The notes under the pieces were generated by a model. That model saw nothing but the letters and a program-made list of their open reading frames with translations. It ran no database searches and was not told the DNA's origin. Source: Piper betle (Eukaryota > Streptophyta > Magnoliopsida > Piperales > Piperaceae). Taken from it: a DNA stretch of 64,000 nucleotides. Of this stretch, positions 41,358 through 52,707 are shown in pieces. Each line of letters opens with the position of its first letter. The first letter of the stretch is position 1. A program made the translations under genes and the position numbers. The DNA lies in NCBI GenBank assembly GCA_033002965.1, contig JAURVB010001820.1:1-64000 (forward strand). Reading direction: 5' to 3'.

Positions 41358-41866
41358 TCACTCTATAGACAAGGTGTTAAACTCCACCGGCCGCACTGCC
41401 GCCGATGTCCACCGGAGAGTTGGTAGGGCAGAATCGCCGCATATTAGTATTCCCATCGACGAAGGTGAAGCTCCATGATCACTTGGCAGTGTAAAAGCAG
41501 TGACCTGGAGTCTCTTGCCGAAGAGCAAGGATGAAGTTTTCATGCTCTTTCTGTACTGGTTAGTTTCAGTGCAGTGATCGTCACCATAATTTACTATTTT
41601 GCTCGTTTGTTCAGTTAGTTCATGTCTTTTAATTTAGTATTTTTGGTTGCACAAATTAAAGCAACAAATTGAAATTACTAGTGAAATCGTTCTTTATGAT
41701 AAGGTGCTGGAAGTGAAAAAAATTGTAACTTACCAGTATCCAGTGTCAAAGTTATAAAGCGTTGTCATTTCAAGAAGCCCCAACACTTTCCCAGGCCGCA
41801 GGCCATAGCCTACTCTTCCTCCAATTCGTATCAAGTTATGCTGTGTTACCTTGCTTAAACCCTGCA
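41358..41866 (-). other. Two unrecognised exon-like segments
   Basis: Minus strand 41,866 to about 41,733 is open between a good acceptor (ttggctgcag) and a good donor (ctg|gtaagtt). It reads LIRIGGRVGYGLRPGKVLGL and LEMTTLYNFDTGYW. A second open segment at about 41,562-41,358 follows 'ctaaccag' and reads KTSSLLFGKRLQVTAFTLPS. Amino-acid composition and splice sites look gene-like, but I do not recognise the family. Either a small unknown gene or a captured gene fragment downstream of RAP is possible. Confidence 0.35.
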
Positions 41867-42108
41867 GCCAATAAAGGATAACAGCTAATTTCCTCGTGTA
41901 GACATAAATTCTCCACCTTTCACCTTCAACATTGATTTGAAGAAAAAATGTGACAAATACAAAGATTAGAATGTGCTAAACATCCATCTATAATAGATAA
42001 GAATGTGCTGGTTCCCTCAAATATATACATGAAGATGCCATCGTTTTCATCTTCTTCTTGCCTTGTACCCTCACAAGCAATGTGATTTTCCTTGGTTCAC
42101 ATCCCTGT

Positions 42109-44610
42109 CTATGTTTCATACAATTGTTCGCTAAGAATTTTCCTGATATAGTCCAGCTGCTCAAATTCACCTTGAAGTTCCTCCCACTAAAGCAAAGAAA
42201 AGCAGAATTAACAATATGGATGACAGAATATTGCTTTTTCCAGCTGGTTAAAGTATGCATAATTAACATTACCTTGTCCCTGTAACAGGATTCACTTCTA
42301 AATTGACAAAATATACAAAGATTGACAATCACATGTAAAGGCAACAAAGTAAGGCATGTTCTTATTTTGTCAAATTTCATTACTTTGGCTAAATTATACA
42401 CAAACAGCGGATTCAATGATTCATGAACTGGTCCGTATGTATTTAGACAACTATTGATTATGACATGACGTATTCAACTATGGCAAGAAGAAAATAATCA
42501 CTAGCAAATATCAACAGTGGAGGCTGCTTTAGCAAAGAAACAACAGAACAAGTTCTCAACTCCAGAAAACTTAGATAAACCTATTGCTCTTATGCTTACC
42601 TCTTGATGGCATACAGAAACAACATTCCAACCAGCAGCAACAAGGTACCGCCGTTTAAGTATTGTGTGCCCTAGAGGGGTCCCTGCAGACAGCAAGATTG
42701 AAATATTAATTACCATGTCTAAAAGGAAAAAATCTCAATTCCCACAGTACTTGACGTTTCAAAGGAGACCTACACAAGTTCCTCGAGAAATGAGTAGGCC
42801 CATCAACTTCCAAAGCAATTCTTTTATCAACCAACACAGCATCCAATGTGTATCCCTCGATAACATATTCTCTAACCCACTCTAGACCAGTGTTGAAAAG
42901 AAGTCGAGCCACCTCCTTTTGAAACGAAGAAGTTATCTTCTGATTAAACCTCTTGGTCTTTCCAGCACCTATAATTTTGTTCTCCAAACCACTTGGAACT
43001 GCTAATCCAAGGTAAGGGCATTCATGCTTCAAGCAAAGGTTCACTTGGTGAACTTGTGATGCAAACATGACATCCTCCTTGTACTGGTCTGACAATTTCT
43101 CGCCCTCAAAGTTGCTCAAAGATGACCATATTTGAGAAAAAAAGGGTCGATCCATCTGCCCAAATACAGCATACGACCAGGCCATGCTTCCAAGCTGGTC
43201 TCGCGTAAACTTTGTTACAGGCACATCAGACAATGACATTGAAGAAAGATCTTTCATCATTTCCAGATTCGGTTCTTCCAAGTCATCTAATATGTTCTCC
43301 ATGGCACCTGAAGAAGCACTTCCATGGCAGTGAATATGATCAATGCCTTTGAAAGAATCATCTAGAGCACAAAGCAGGCTGTTTGCATTCTCATTCAGGG
43401 ATGCAAATGCCCATAACAATTGAGCGAGTTCAACCTCCTTAAAAGTATCAACAATTTTAGATGCTCTCTTTGATAATTTAGCAAATAGCTCTGGTGCTGA
43501 ATGCCTCATGGAAGCAAATGCACCTGCAACATTGGCCACATTCTGTGCATTGAACTCTCCCACCTTAGTAACAGCTACCTCAGCAACTCTATCCATCTCT
43601 GATAGATATAGAAGCTCCCCACCTATCTTAGAAAGGGCCCAAGCAATGTTTGATATTCCCTGTGAGGAGCAATCAAGCAGGGCTGCCATTGCAATACCAA
43701 CAAGCATTGACATTTCTCGCTTCCGAGCAAAGGTCAACCTATGACTTCTTGTCATAGACACCTTCTCCATGTTCTTTGCTATTCTGTGAAGTGCAGTGGC
43801 CAGATTCAAAGGTGTCAGAGGAGAAGGAGACAATCCTTTCCCAACAGCCAAGATCATGTCAGCAGCTACTTCAAGAACTTCATCTGCAGTCTGGCAATTT
43901 ACGATCTCCTTGTTCAAGTTAAATTCTTTTTCCGATTTGTTGGTCCTGAAAATTGAGAGAGCTTTTGAATGAATTCCTCTCTATTTTCCAGTTTCCTTTC
44001 CTCAAAATATCCATCCCCCATCAAACTCACGGACTGTTTAATATCATCGGTGCTCCCTTCTCCCTCTTCCAACCGCTCAAAATCATACTCCAAATTCCTC
44101 AAAGCACCAAGACTCATGCCCTTTTTCTTGACCATCACTTTATCATTTTTCTTGATTTTCCTCTTCTTCTTTTTCACATTCATCAGGTTTTCCATTGCAG
44201 GGGACAAGCCTCTGGCCTCAATTGATCTCAATGCAACCCTCCTAGCCTTCAAACACCAATCCATCCCCTCCTTATCTTCCAAAATCTTCGACTCGTTCCT
44301 ATTCTTCTTCTTCCGTGGTTGGAACCCTAACGGATCAATCTCACCCAAAAACTCCACTTCCCAATCCACACCCTCCTTCTCCCCCCTCCTCCTCCTCATC
44401 ATCATCACCACTCACTTCCACCACCTCCTTGACACTAGCTGACGCTCCAACTCCCAAATTACTACGCCAACTCTGACACAACCCATTAGAGCCAATCTTT
44501 CCACATCTAACTAGCAAAGCCGGCATCCTTTGAATCGATTTCAACAACAAGCCATTACCACTAGCCGGCAAAAGCTGACAGGCAGCTACTGATGTGAACA
44601 AAGACTCCAT
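42109..44610 (-). CDS. RAP: RAP domain-containing protein, chloroplastic (two frame breaks)
   Basis: Orthologue of the plant RAP-domain protein, a chloroplast RNA-binding protein needed for 16S rRNA 5' maturation in Arabidopsis. Exons are 44,610-42,774, 42,682-42,600 and 42,186-42,109. Landmarks in order: a plastid-transit-like N-terminus (MESLFTSVAACQLLP), VDWEVEFLGEIDPLGF, MDWCLKARRVALRSIEARGL, and a helical-repeat middle (NIAWALSKIGGELLYLSEMD; NVANVAGAFASMRHSAPELF). The C-terminal RAP domain spans the splice sites (ALEVDGPTHFSRN, then TPLGHTILKRRYLVAAGWNV, then WEELQGEFEQLDYIRKIL). Exon 1 needs three frames. It has one G too many in the G6 run at about 44,381-44,386 and one A too few in the A5 run at about 43,927-43,931. 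The two offset each other, and the exon sum (1998) is exactly 666 codons. Both are likely assembly errors. Upstream minus-strand sequence to about 45,050 is probably 5' UTR. Confidence 0.9.
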
Positions 44611-44639
44611 TCTTCCACCAGAACCCCCCACAAACGAAT

Positions 44640-46065
44640 CAGGAAATCAATGCCCAGGAACTAAAATCATCAGGCATCAAACATATAACGAAGAAACTGA
44701 TCCAAAAAGAGCAACAGCTGGCAAAAAAAAAGCTCCTCATCGTTCAATCTCCAAAGAGAGAATAACAAAAAACAAATGCAAGAACTTTGTACCTATAAGA
44801 TGCCTACGAAGCCAAAGTCGAACTCTTTACACCATGTTCTTCGTTGTCCTTCGTGGAGCAGCCATGAAAATGGAAGATGCCGCTGGGGAATGACGGCGGC
44901 CAAATATGGACTCGCCGGGTTGGGGGGAGAGAAGCGGAGGAGAGATGGCCGGAGAGGAGGCCGACGCCTGTGAGAAGAAGCCGGCGCCGGTGAGGGAAAA
45001 GATAGGTGGCGACGGTGGTCAGGCTGCTCTGGAGGAAGTTTTATCCCTTCCAAAGGAATTAATGAATGTTAATCATCCTTCTAAATACATTTATTTGTAA
45101 AAGCCATCGTTATTAAAATTGAGTTAGAAACTCCCTAATACTATAATCAAGTATTCGTTAACTGTGGTATCAGATAATACGACCATGCTAGACATTTGGG
45201 CCCCAGATATGCTTGCATGGGATTCTTGCACCGGGAAGAAGAACATTATATCAGCTGGTAGCTCCCTCATATGTTGATCAACATTTCATGTTTCAGCAAT
45301 GGATGCCAGTGTTGTATTGCTAAGGATTGAAACAAGGTGACCAAATCTCACTGCAAAACGGTGGTTTCATAGCAACTTTCTCTAAAACGGAGAAATGAAG
45401 TGACTAAAACTGTGATGCAATTGAAACCGGCGTATTAGACATTAAAAAATGCTCGGCACGAGCATTAAATAGCATGATTCTGAACGCTTGAGAAAGCCAC
45501 AAATGTTGCAAAAACGTTGGATTTTGGAGGGCTATATAGTACTGCACAAGAAATATATTAGACCGAGAAGCAGCTAAAATTCCCATTGGACACAAGTGTA
45601 TATTCCCAATTTCTATCAAGTTAGCTCCAAGTATCAACTTCGCAAATGAATGCCAATATACAACAATTTCGGCACAGATTATCAGCACAAGCAGGCGCTT
45701 CAGTAACAAAAAGCTACTTTTCCTACATATACTAAACACAATGAATCTGCAAAACAATATCTATAACCCAAACGTTTTTCTGTCTTGACATAGATTTGAA
45801 TTGATTGTAGAGACCCGCAGCACAACATAAACATTTTCACAGTCGAGGACTTGAGGTATCGAAAGCAGGTCACTGCTATTGCCCAAGAACAAACACAGGG
45901 GAAAGTACTCTGCAGACTCATAACTTATATTCAAGAAAATTTGGGCTTTCATAAATTATAAGATGTTTTGGAGAAATGATGGATCTTGCAGGTAGTAACA
46001 GTGTTACAGCAGGTTTATCATTAAAAAGCATCGTTTGAGAAGTTAACCTATAGTTGCTTATGCAA
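44640..46065. other. RAP leader and MUTYH 3' flank
   Basis: 44,800-45,050 is GC-rich and probably holds the RAP leader (a splice donor is possible near 44,830). 45,100-46,065 has only AT-rich sequence and would include the MUTYH 3' UTR. Confidence 0.4.
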
Positions 46066-49000
46066 CTAACCCGGAACCCGTAGTCCAAGAGTGTTTTTAA
46101 TTTGACATCTAGTGATCTTTCCTTTTGTAGCCAATTCACAATTTACCATCTTTTGCTTTCGCTTAAAATCCATAAATATGTCATAGACCTGGGGCAAAAA
46201 AAGTTTCGTTAATCTTCAATATAGTAGTCATCAAATCGAGTTAAAATCCCAACAAAGAATGTACATATGTAGAATATGAAAGTTGAATTATGAAATGCTC
46301 AGACAAATAAAGATACATGGAAATAATAAACCAACAAGCTCGCTTATTGTCAATGTTGTATTTACTTTTTGCTATTTTAAGCATGTTTATACATTGCTTA
46401 GACCCATGCATCTCATGGACATGGTGTCAGCAAATTTCCACTCAGTTGATATCTGATCTTTTTTATCTTCCATAACACCCTTTCCAACTAGTATCAGCAG
46501 AGACTACCATTACAAGCTTGTTAAAAACACTGAGCCAATCCAATTAACTATTAGATGCATTCAAACCTCTTGCATATAAAACCAACCGCTCTATATACAT
46601 CTTTAATCGAATATGAGAGAAAATATGGATGTACTCTCCAGCATCTTTTCTCAGTATTATCCTCCCTTCTTTCTTCATGCCAAGCTTAAAAATGCACTCC
46701 AAATACTGTTCCATTACTTTTCTCCTCTTGCTTGAGTTGATTTCCTCGCCAGCTAATAGAACAGACGCAAACTCCCAAAGCCCCGCTAAAAGTCCATTCT
46801 CTGGTCTCTTAGAAAGAAGGAAAAAATTGGTTTCATTTTTCGTTTCTTTGAACAAGTTTGGATCCTCACATTCTGTAATTTCAAGAACGCAGACTGCAGC
46901 AAATTTGTGTCTCTGCTTAGCTTTTACCACCTTCAATAGAAAGTCAGTGATCTGTCTGGATTCACTTGTACTACAGATATCATATGCACGCATCGACTAG
47001 AGATGGGACATTCAGAACAACCTGGGCTTGTACTACACAAAGTTGCTCCAAGTTCCATCAAAGCGTGATTAAAATCACCAGGTCTTGAAGGATCAACTAG
47101 CCGCCTGGATAATCTCCTGCTTTGTGGAAAAGATAAAATAATTGTCCAGCACGCTCACCAAAGGACTGGATAGTTCACAAGAATAAAAAAACAGAAGTAC
47201 ATAGATGTTGTAGACCTGAACTAACCAGAACTGTTGGATTGTTGTTGACTCCTTTGGGTTAGCAGAAATGGCTCTAAGTCTTGCAAGAACTCTTATTACA
47301 TTTCCATCAACTACTGGTACTGGCTGCAACCAAAAAAGACTAAAGTCATCCTTAGCCCTAGAAAATAACCAGCCGAACATTTAAGCCAACCTCTTTAAAA
47401 GCTATAGAAGCTATTGCTCCTGCAGTATATTTTCCCATCGCATGAACCTTTTGAAGTGCAAGTACAGTTTTAGGAAATTCTCCAGCTTCCACAATGGACT
47501 TAGCTCCCTGTTGAACCAGCCATTCGAAATTGTACCATAAAAGTTTTGCTAAAAGCTAGCTCAAGTATTGCATTAAAAGGATTGAAGCCAAGATGTTCTT
47601 CGAAGATTTGTTTACCCCTTCATCTTTTGATCTTCCTTCATTTATTCTTTTAACGCAAGTTGACTCATGAACAAGCTTTTATGTTGACGCGTGGGGTTAA
47701 CAATGAGGAAATTGAAACTATTATCTTTAGTGCTTCAAATAATAAAGCTTCTGGCCAAGATGGTTTCATCAAAGAAATTTTTTTTTCTAAGATACTGTTG
47801 ATGAAGACCTTATATTGGTCATCAAGCACTTCTTCGAACAAGGTAAACGGCTCCAAATACTAAATCGCTGCTTCCTTTCCCTCATTCCGAAAACTCCAGG
47901 TGTCCGATCTTTTAAGCACTTAAGGCTTATTTCTCTACACAACTTCGTCTATAAATACATCTCCAAAATTATGGCTTTTCGACTTGCTCTCATTTTGCCT
48001 TCTTTATATAACTAAATCACTGCTTCCTTTCCCTCATTCCAAAAACTCCAAATACCAAATCTTTTGAGCACTTCATACTTATTTCTCTGTGCAACTTCAT
48101 CTATAAATGCATATATAAAATTATGGCTTCTTGGCTTGCTCTCATTTTGCCTTCTTTAATTGGCTTAAACCAATCAGCATTATTGAAAGATAGGTTGATA
48201 AATAAATTTATCTTCTTAGCCCACGAATTAATGAGAAATTTCCACCACTCAAAGGGGCCAAAAAGGTTTTGTATCAAAATTGATTTGAGAAAGGCCTTTG
48301 ATAAAGTTCGATGAGATTTCCTATTTTTGGTCCTTCGCAATTTGGGGTTCAACAATGCTTGGATTGATTGAATTTCTGAATGTATCATCACTCCACCCTT
48401 TAATGTATGATAAATGGATGCAATTTCGATTTTTTCAAAAGCAAAAGTGGTCTTCGACAAGGTTGTTCTCCGTTGCCGCCCCTATTCATCATTTGTATGG
48501 AAGCACTCTCGATTGTGCTTGAATATGAGGTATCATAAGGCCTTATCATTCTTCCGAAGGCAAGGAATGTTCCAAATATCTTTCACTTAATGTTTGCTGA
48601 TGATTTTTTGATTTGCTCTGAAGACTCCTCTCTCGGCGTAGCATATAAAATCTTCCTTGCATGACCTTGGTACCTTTTCAGGGTTAAAAGTAAATATTAT
48701 GAAAAGTGTCATATTCTTCTCCTATGTTTGCATCCATAAAGAAGACATTCATGGTTTGTTTAGCTATCAGATTAGAGTACTCCTTCGTTATTTGGGTTTG
48801 CCTCTTAGTTCAAAGAAGCTAATCTTATTCCATGTGTATTCCTCTCATTAATAAGATCAGAGCCAAAATCTAAAGCTGGAAATCATATCTACTATCTTAT
48901 GTCGGCCGCCTCCTACCTCTTAAGATCTGTCTTTAATAGCATGTCTCACTATTGGACCTCCACATTCACACTTCCAAAGGGTGTTCTAAAACTCATTACT

Positions 49001-51527
49001 AAATTATTTTCTTTGTTCTTGTGGAGAGGGAACATTGATGTCAGGGGGTTTTACAATATTAGCTGGATGTTGATTTGCAAGCCTTTACCAGAAGGCGGTC
49101 TTGGTTTCTGAGATATTTTTAAGGTTAACAAAGCTAGTCTAACAAAGTTGTTTTGACGAGTGTTAACAAATAAAAATAGTTTGTGGGGTATAGTGGATTT
49201 ATAAAGTTTATTTACATAGTGGATCTATATGAACTGTGTGCACAAATTGTGGGTCTCACGCTTAGAACAACATTATTTTCTTAAGAGAAAAAATAGCCCA
49301 TGATTGTTTCTATAGAATTGGCAATGGCATGAACACATTCACTTGGCTTGATCCTTGACTTCATCATTGCCCCCTCATCCAAAGACTCGGTCATCGAACT
49401 ATTGCAAATATTGAAGAAAATACCACTCACACTATATCTCAATCCATCATTCAGGGTTCTTAGGCCCTCACCTCTGACACTAGAAACACATAAGAAGCTC
49501 TAAACTTTTTCAATGAGAATACTTCATTCTTATCTCATGTGGATGATAGCATAATTTGTTTATCCTCTACATGAAAATTTTCTTACAAGAGCTTTTGAAA
49601 TTTCTTGGGACTTCTTTCTCCAAGAGTGTCATGACACCGTATTATTTGGTTTAAATACCGAATAAACAAGCATGCGTTCAATATTTGGTTGGTCATGTCA
49701 AATGGAAACTCAACTCTAAACAATCTTCAAAAGAAAAGACTTCATCTCACTAAGAGATATTTTCTTTGTGAGGCTTGCTGGGAAGGTAGAGATCATTTAT
49801 TCTTCGAGTGCTTTTATAGTAAACAAGTTTGGAAACTAGTCCTTCAAAAATGTCACATGCTCTATCAAGTCAATTCTTTCGATGAAGATATGAATTGACT
49901 TCTTACCTTTTGTTTGCAAAACAAGCATGCAAGTCTCCACTTGAAACCCTTTTTTGCTACTTACGTCCCTTTCATTTAGTACGAGCAAAATAAAAGAATA
50001 TTTGAAGATCTCAAAATGCACCATGATTTGTTAGCTATATTTATTATTTCTTAAATCCACCTTGCTTCAGAAGTCCTAAACTACAAACAAAGAATTATTG
50101 ATCATTGTAATTTCCTTATGGACTTTTGGATATAATTCTATAATGACTCGTTAGAGCCCTTTTCCCCTCTGTATTTCATTACCCTTTTGGGAGTTCTTGA
50201 AATGAAATTTTACTTTATCAAAAAAAAAAAATACTGCATTTAACAATTTAAAGAAATAGAGTACCTCTAATAAGAAGCGTGCACACTTGTAGTATCCTAA
50301 TCCAGCCCATATCTCGTTCACTTCCTGACAAGATAACAAATTGATAGAGTAAAGTAAACAATTGTATAAACTCGCCATGATAATGATTTTACAAAAGTTA
50401 AATAACAAGCTCCTTTTTCTAGTGAAAAATAGATAATCTTAATTCTACAGTTCTAATAATTTGCTTTCTACATAATAAAAAGATAACAGTTGATTTGATT
50501 TGGCATCTTATAATCAAGCAGTTAATGATTATCAAGTCTGGAATTAACGCTGAACAGTGAATTTTTCTTGATGTGTAGATGTGCACAATTGAGTTTGATT
50601 TGGTAGAAACAATAACAATCATTCTGATAGTTCAAAAGCAAAAGCTTCAAAAAAATACATCTCTGCAAAGGAACCAACCCAAACACAGTTTCCGATGTAA
50701 CTCGTATAATTTAGTATGCTAAGCTGGTAAAGTACATTGAACACGGATTGTCAATGCTAAGACAATGCCTTGCCTTGTATATATCTAACATTGGTGCTTT
50801 TGACAAATGAAGATCTTAATAAGCAGATAGATTCACATTTCTCACTTGATTTCTGTTATAACGCAAGATTCTCAATCTATCCAATTTGGTGGAAACACAA
50901 ACACATCCACTTAAAAAATTTAACAGATAAAAGCAAAACAGAATATTTTTTCCTACATCATCTAAGCTAAAACTGGTACTAAATTATTCATATTGGACAT
51001 GTTAGAACTCAATATTAACTTCAATGTCAAGACGAACACAACATCCTTTTTCACCACCAACATTTATCAACCAGTGACTACTAAAATGGCAGATATAAAC
51101 TCCAATGTCAAGACCAACACAACATCCATTTTCACCACCAACTTTTATCAACCCGTAACTACCAAAATCACAAAAGAACGCATCTTTACGAAAGGAAACC
51201 AGCAAAAATCCCAACCTCTTGAGAAGCATTGGCAAGATCATGAACAGTCGGCCACCTCTCCATCCACCGCTTGTAGTACTCCCCAGCCGTCGCCGCCCTG
51301 GTCTGCTGGAGCATCACCTCGGACACCCACACAGCATAAGCCCTCCTCTCCCTCTTCCCTTCCTCATCCTCTCACTGGTTGACCCGCCACGGCAAGCTCC
51401 TCTGGTTCTGGTAATACCACCGCAGCAAGGCGACGCGAATCTGGTCAGACTGATCTGGGAGAAGTACTCCATGGCGGCGGCGGCGGCGGCGTCGGGGGAT
51501 GGGGAAGCGCTTCCTCTTGGTCGCCAT
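46066..51527 (-). CDS. MUTYH: Adenine DNA glycosylase MUTYH/MYH, disrupted
   Basis: MutY-family base-excision glycosylase that removes adenine opposite 8-oxoguanine. Exons: 51,527-51,216; 50,324-50,265; 47,507-47,391; 47,323-47,226 (or -47,216); 47,104-46,567; 46,487-46,393; 46,188-46,066. Motifs: [12 protein letters not shown]; catalytic Glu in [31 protein letters not shown]; helix-hairpin-helix [11 protein letters not shown]; catalytic Asp in [18 protein letters not shown]; Fe-S cysteines; NUDT-like C-terminal domain ([20 protein letters not shown]). Lesions: in-frame TGA at 51,372-51,374 just after LPWRVNQ; the hairpin reads HAMGKYTAG where GIG is usual; the first Fe-S loop is C-X5-C where families have C-X6-C; one base is missing near 46,990 between SSRC and RAYDICS. 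With that base restored the exons sum to 448 codons. A LINE lies antisense in the third-exon-proximal intron. A pseudogene is probable, but some lesions could be assembly errors. Confidence 0.83.
47579..50231 (+). mobile_element. 5'-truncated LINE (non-LTR retrotransposon) in MUTYH intron
   Basis: Degenerate reverse-transcriptase pieces occur in order on the plus strand. [20 protein letters not shown] is followed by [20 protein letters not shown], then [20 protein letters not shown], then [16 protein letters not shown] later piece is [19 protein letters not shown]. Next come [16 protein letters not shown] and a zf-RVT-like tail ([16 protein letters not shown]). Frames are broken throughout, so it is inactive. 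The 5' half (gag-like and endonuclease) is missing. The 3' end is a 12-A tract at 50,220-50,231. Flanks 'tattgcattaaaa' (47,566) and 'tactgcatttaaca' (50,232) look like a diverged target-site duplication. It lies antisense to MUTYH. Confidence 0.87.
47862..48165 (+). repeat. 152-bp tandem duplication inside the LINE
   Basis: 'aaatcgctgcttcctttccc' at 47,862 recurs as 'aaatcactgcttcctttccc' at 48,014, and similarity continues to the 'cttgctctcattttgccttc' end of each copy. It duplicates the [10 protein letters not shown]...LALILPSL region of the reverse transcriptase. The copies have diverged, so the event is not recent. Confidence 0.85.
51017..51178. repeat. Two-copy 81-bp tandem repeat in MUTYH intron 1
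   Basis: Copies at 51,017 and 51,098 share 'caatgtcaagac.aacacaa', 'catc..ttttcaccaccaac' and 'tttatcaacc.gt.actac'. It lies in the intron directly downstream of the first MUTYH exon. Confidence 0.8.
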
Positions 51528-51663
51528 GGCCACGGAGGTGGCGATGGGGAAGGAGGGTGGTTTTGGGTGGAACATGGGAGACACATCATGTCTGCCATTT
51601 TCATATTTCATCTTCAAATATTGAATATTACATTGGTATATATTGAGATGGCTATGAATTATT

Positions 51664-51820
51664 TGAATGTATTATATATATATATATATATATATATAGA
51701 TTTTCTTAGCTCTAATCAGAATTTTTTTCAATTCTCAATCAATTTAGCTAATTCAAGATTCAAACCCTTAACATCTTGGTCGTAGTCATGTGCTCTAATC
51801 TTCTGAACTACAGGCCCCGC
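51664..51820 (-). mobile_element. tRNA-derived SINE-like element (plastid trnR-ACG-like head)
   Basis: On the minus strand 51,818-51,754 reads like a tRNA: 'gggcctgtagttcagaagat', then 'tagagcacatgactacgac' with an ACG anticodon loop, then B box 'gggtttgaatc'. From memory it resembles plastid tRNA-Arg(ACG), with differences that are mostly C/T or G/A changes. The acceptor 3' half is lost; it runs on through ~55 bp of A/T-rich body into a (TA)n tail at 51,672-51,699. It is either a SINE or a decayed plastid insertion. It lies just upstream of the MUTYH start codon. Confidence 0.55.
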
Positions 51821-51829
51821 CTTATTTTT

Positions 51830-52707
51830 GCTTAATCTGTTCGGGGAAGTATCTCAAAAAGGATCCTTTTCTCTCTCAATTATTTTATTTCGGGTTAAGA
51901 AAATATGAAATGATACTTTCTACGTAAAAATAATATATTTTGAGGTGTAAAATTAAGGAGAAGGGGTGTTATAATTGACATTTTAAATAAGATAACTTTT
52001 TTATTTTTTATTTTAATAAAGGATTAAAAGAGACTCATTCATATTGTATCTTGAAAAAAAAATCTCCTCGACACCGTCTTTCCAACTCTTACACCGTACC
52101 GAATCAAGCCTTGGTCGGTCAGACTTTGTTGCCCAATTATAATTGCATTGCTAAATTAAGTTGCTAGATGGCCAACGGTTTTATTTATTTATTTATTTAT
52201 CAGGCCGCTATGGAGAGGATGCCACCAAAGGAAAACAAATAAGGTTGCCCACCAACTACGGTGGGGTTCTGGCCGACTCTAGATCCAGGATTTAAAGTTA
52301 CGAAGGAGAAAAGTTTTTTTAATTATATCTAATCTGGACTTTGGGGTTATTACTTTTTTTAATTGTCTAATATGTCTCGGGCTCAGCTCAGGCAACAGGG
52401 CCTCTATCATAATTAAGATACAAATAAAATCGCATTCTGTTTGAGAAGGATGCCAAAGGGTGAACCAAATTTCATTAAATCCTATACAACCTTAATTAAT
52501 ATAGCTTTATCCTAAACCATGGTTGTTCTGTCCTGAAGTTCAATCTGGTTCAGAGCCAAACCAACTGAATGATTTATTGGGCGTCAATAATTAGAGAATT
52601 TTTCTTCTATCATGTGACATGCATGACAAAATATTGGTTACTTCTTTCTTTGATTGATTTGCTTTGACAAGATTATGATCAATACATCATACATTTTGGA
52701 TGAACTT
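51830..52707. other. MUTYH upstream / GDSL downstream spacer
   Basis: No coding signal was recognised; a (ttta)n run lies near 52,180. It separates the GDSL 3' end from MUTYH, both on the minus strand. Confidence 0.4.

Noticed and set aside
44341..44631. Separate short gene encoding MESLF...VFG
   Set aside because: It is the N-terminal part of RAP cut off by the G6 frame break, not an independent gene.
51219..51785. 188-codon plus-strand open frame
   Set aside because: It is antisense to MUTYH exon 1, whose minus-strand translation matches MutY motifs.
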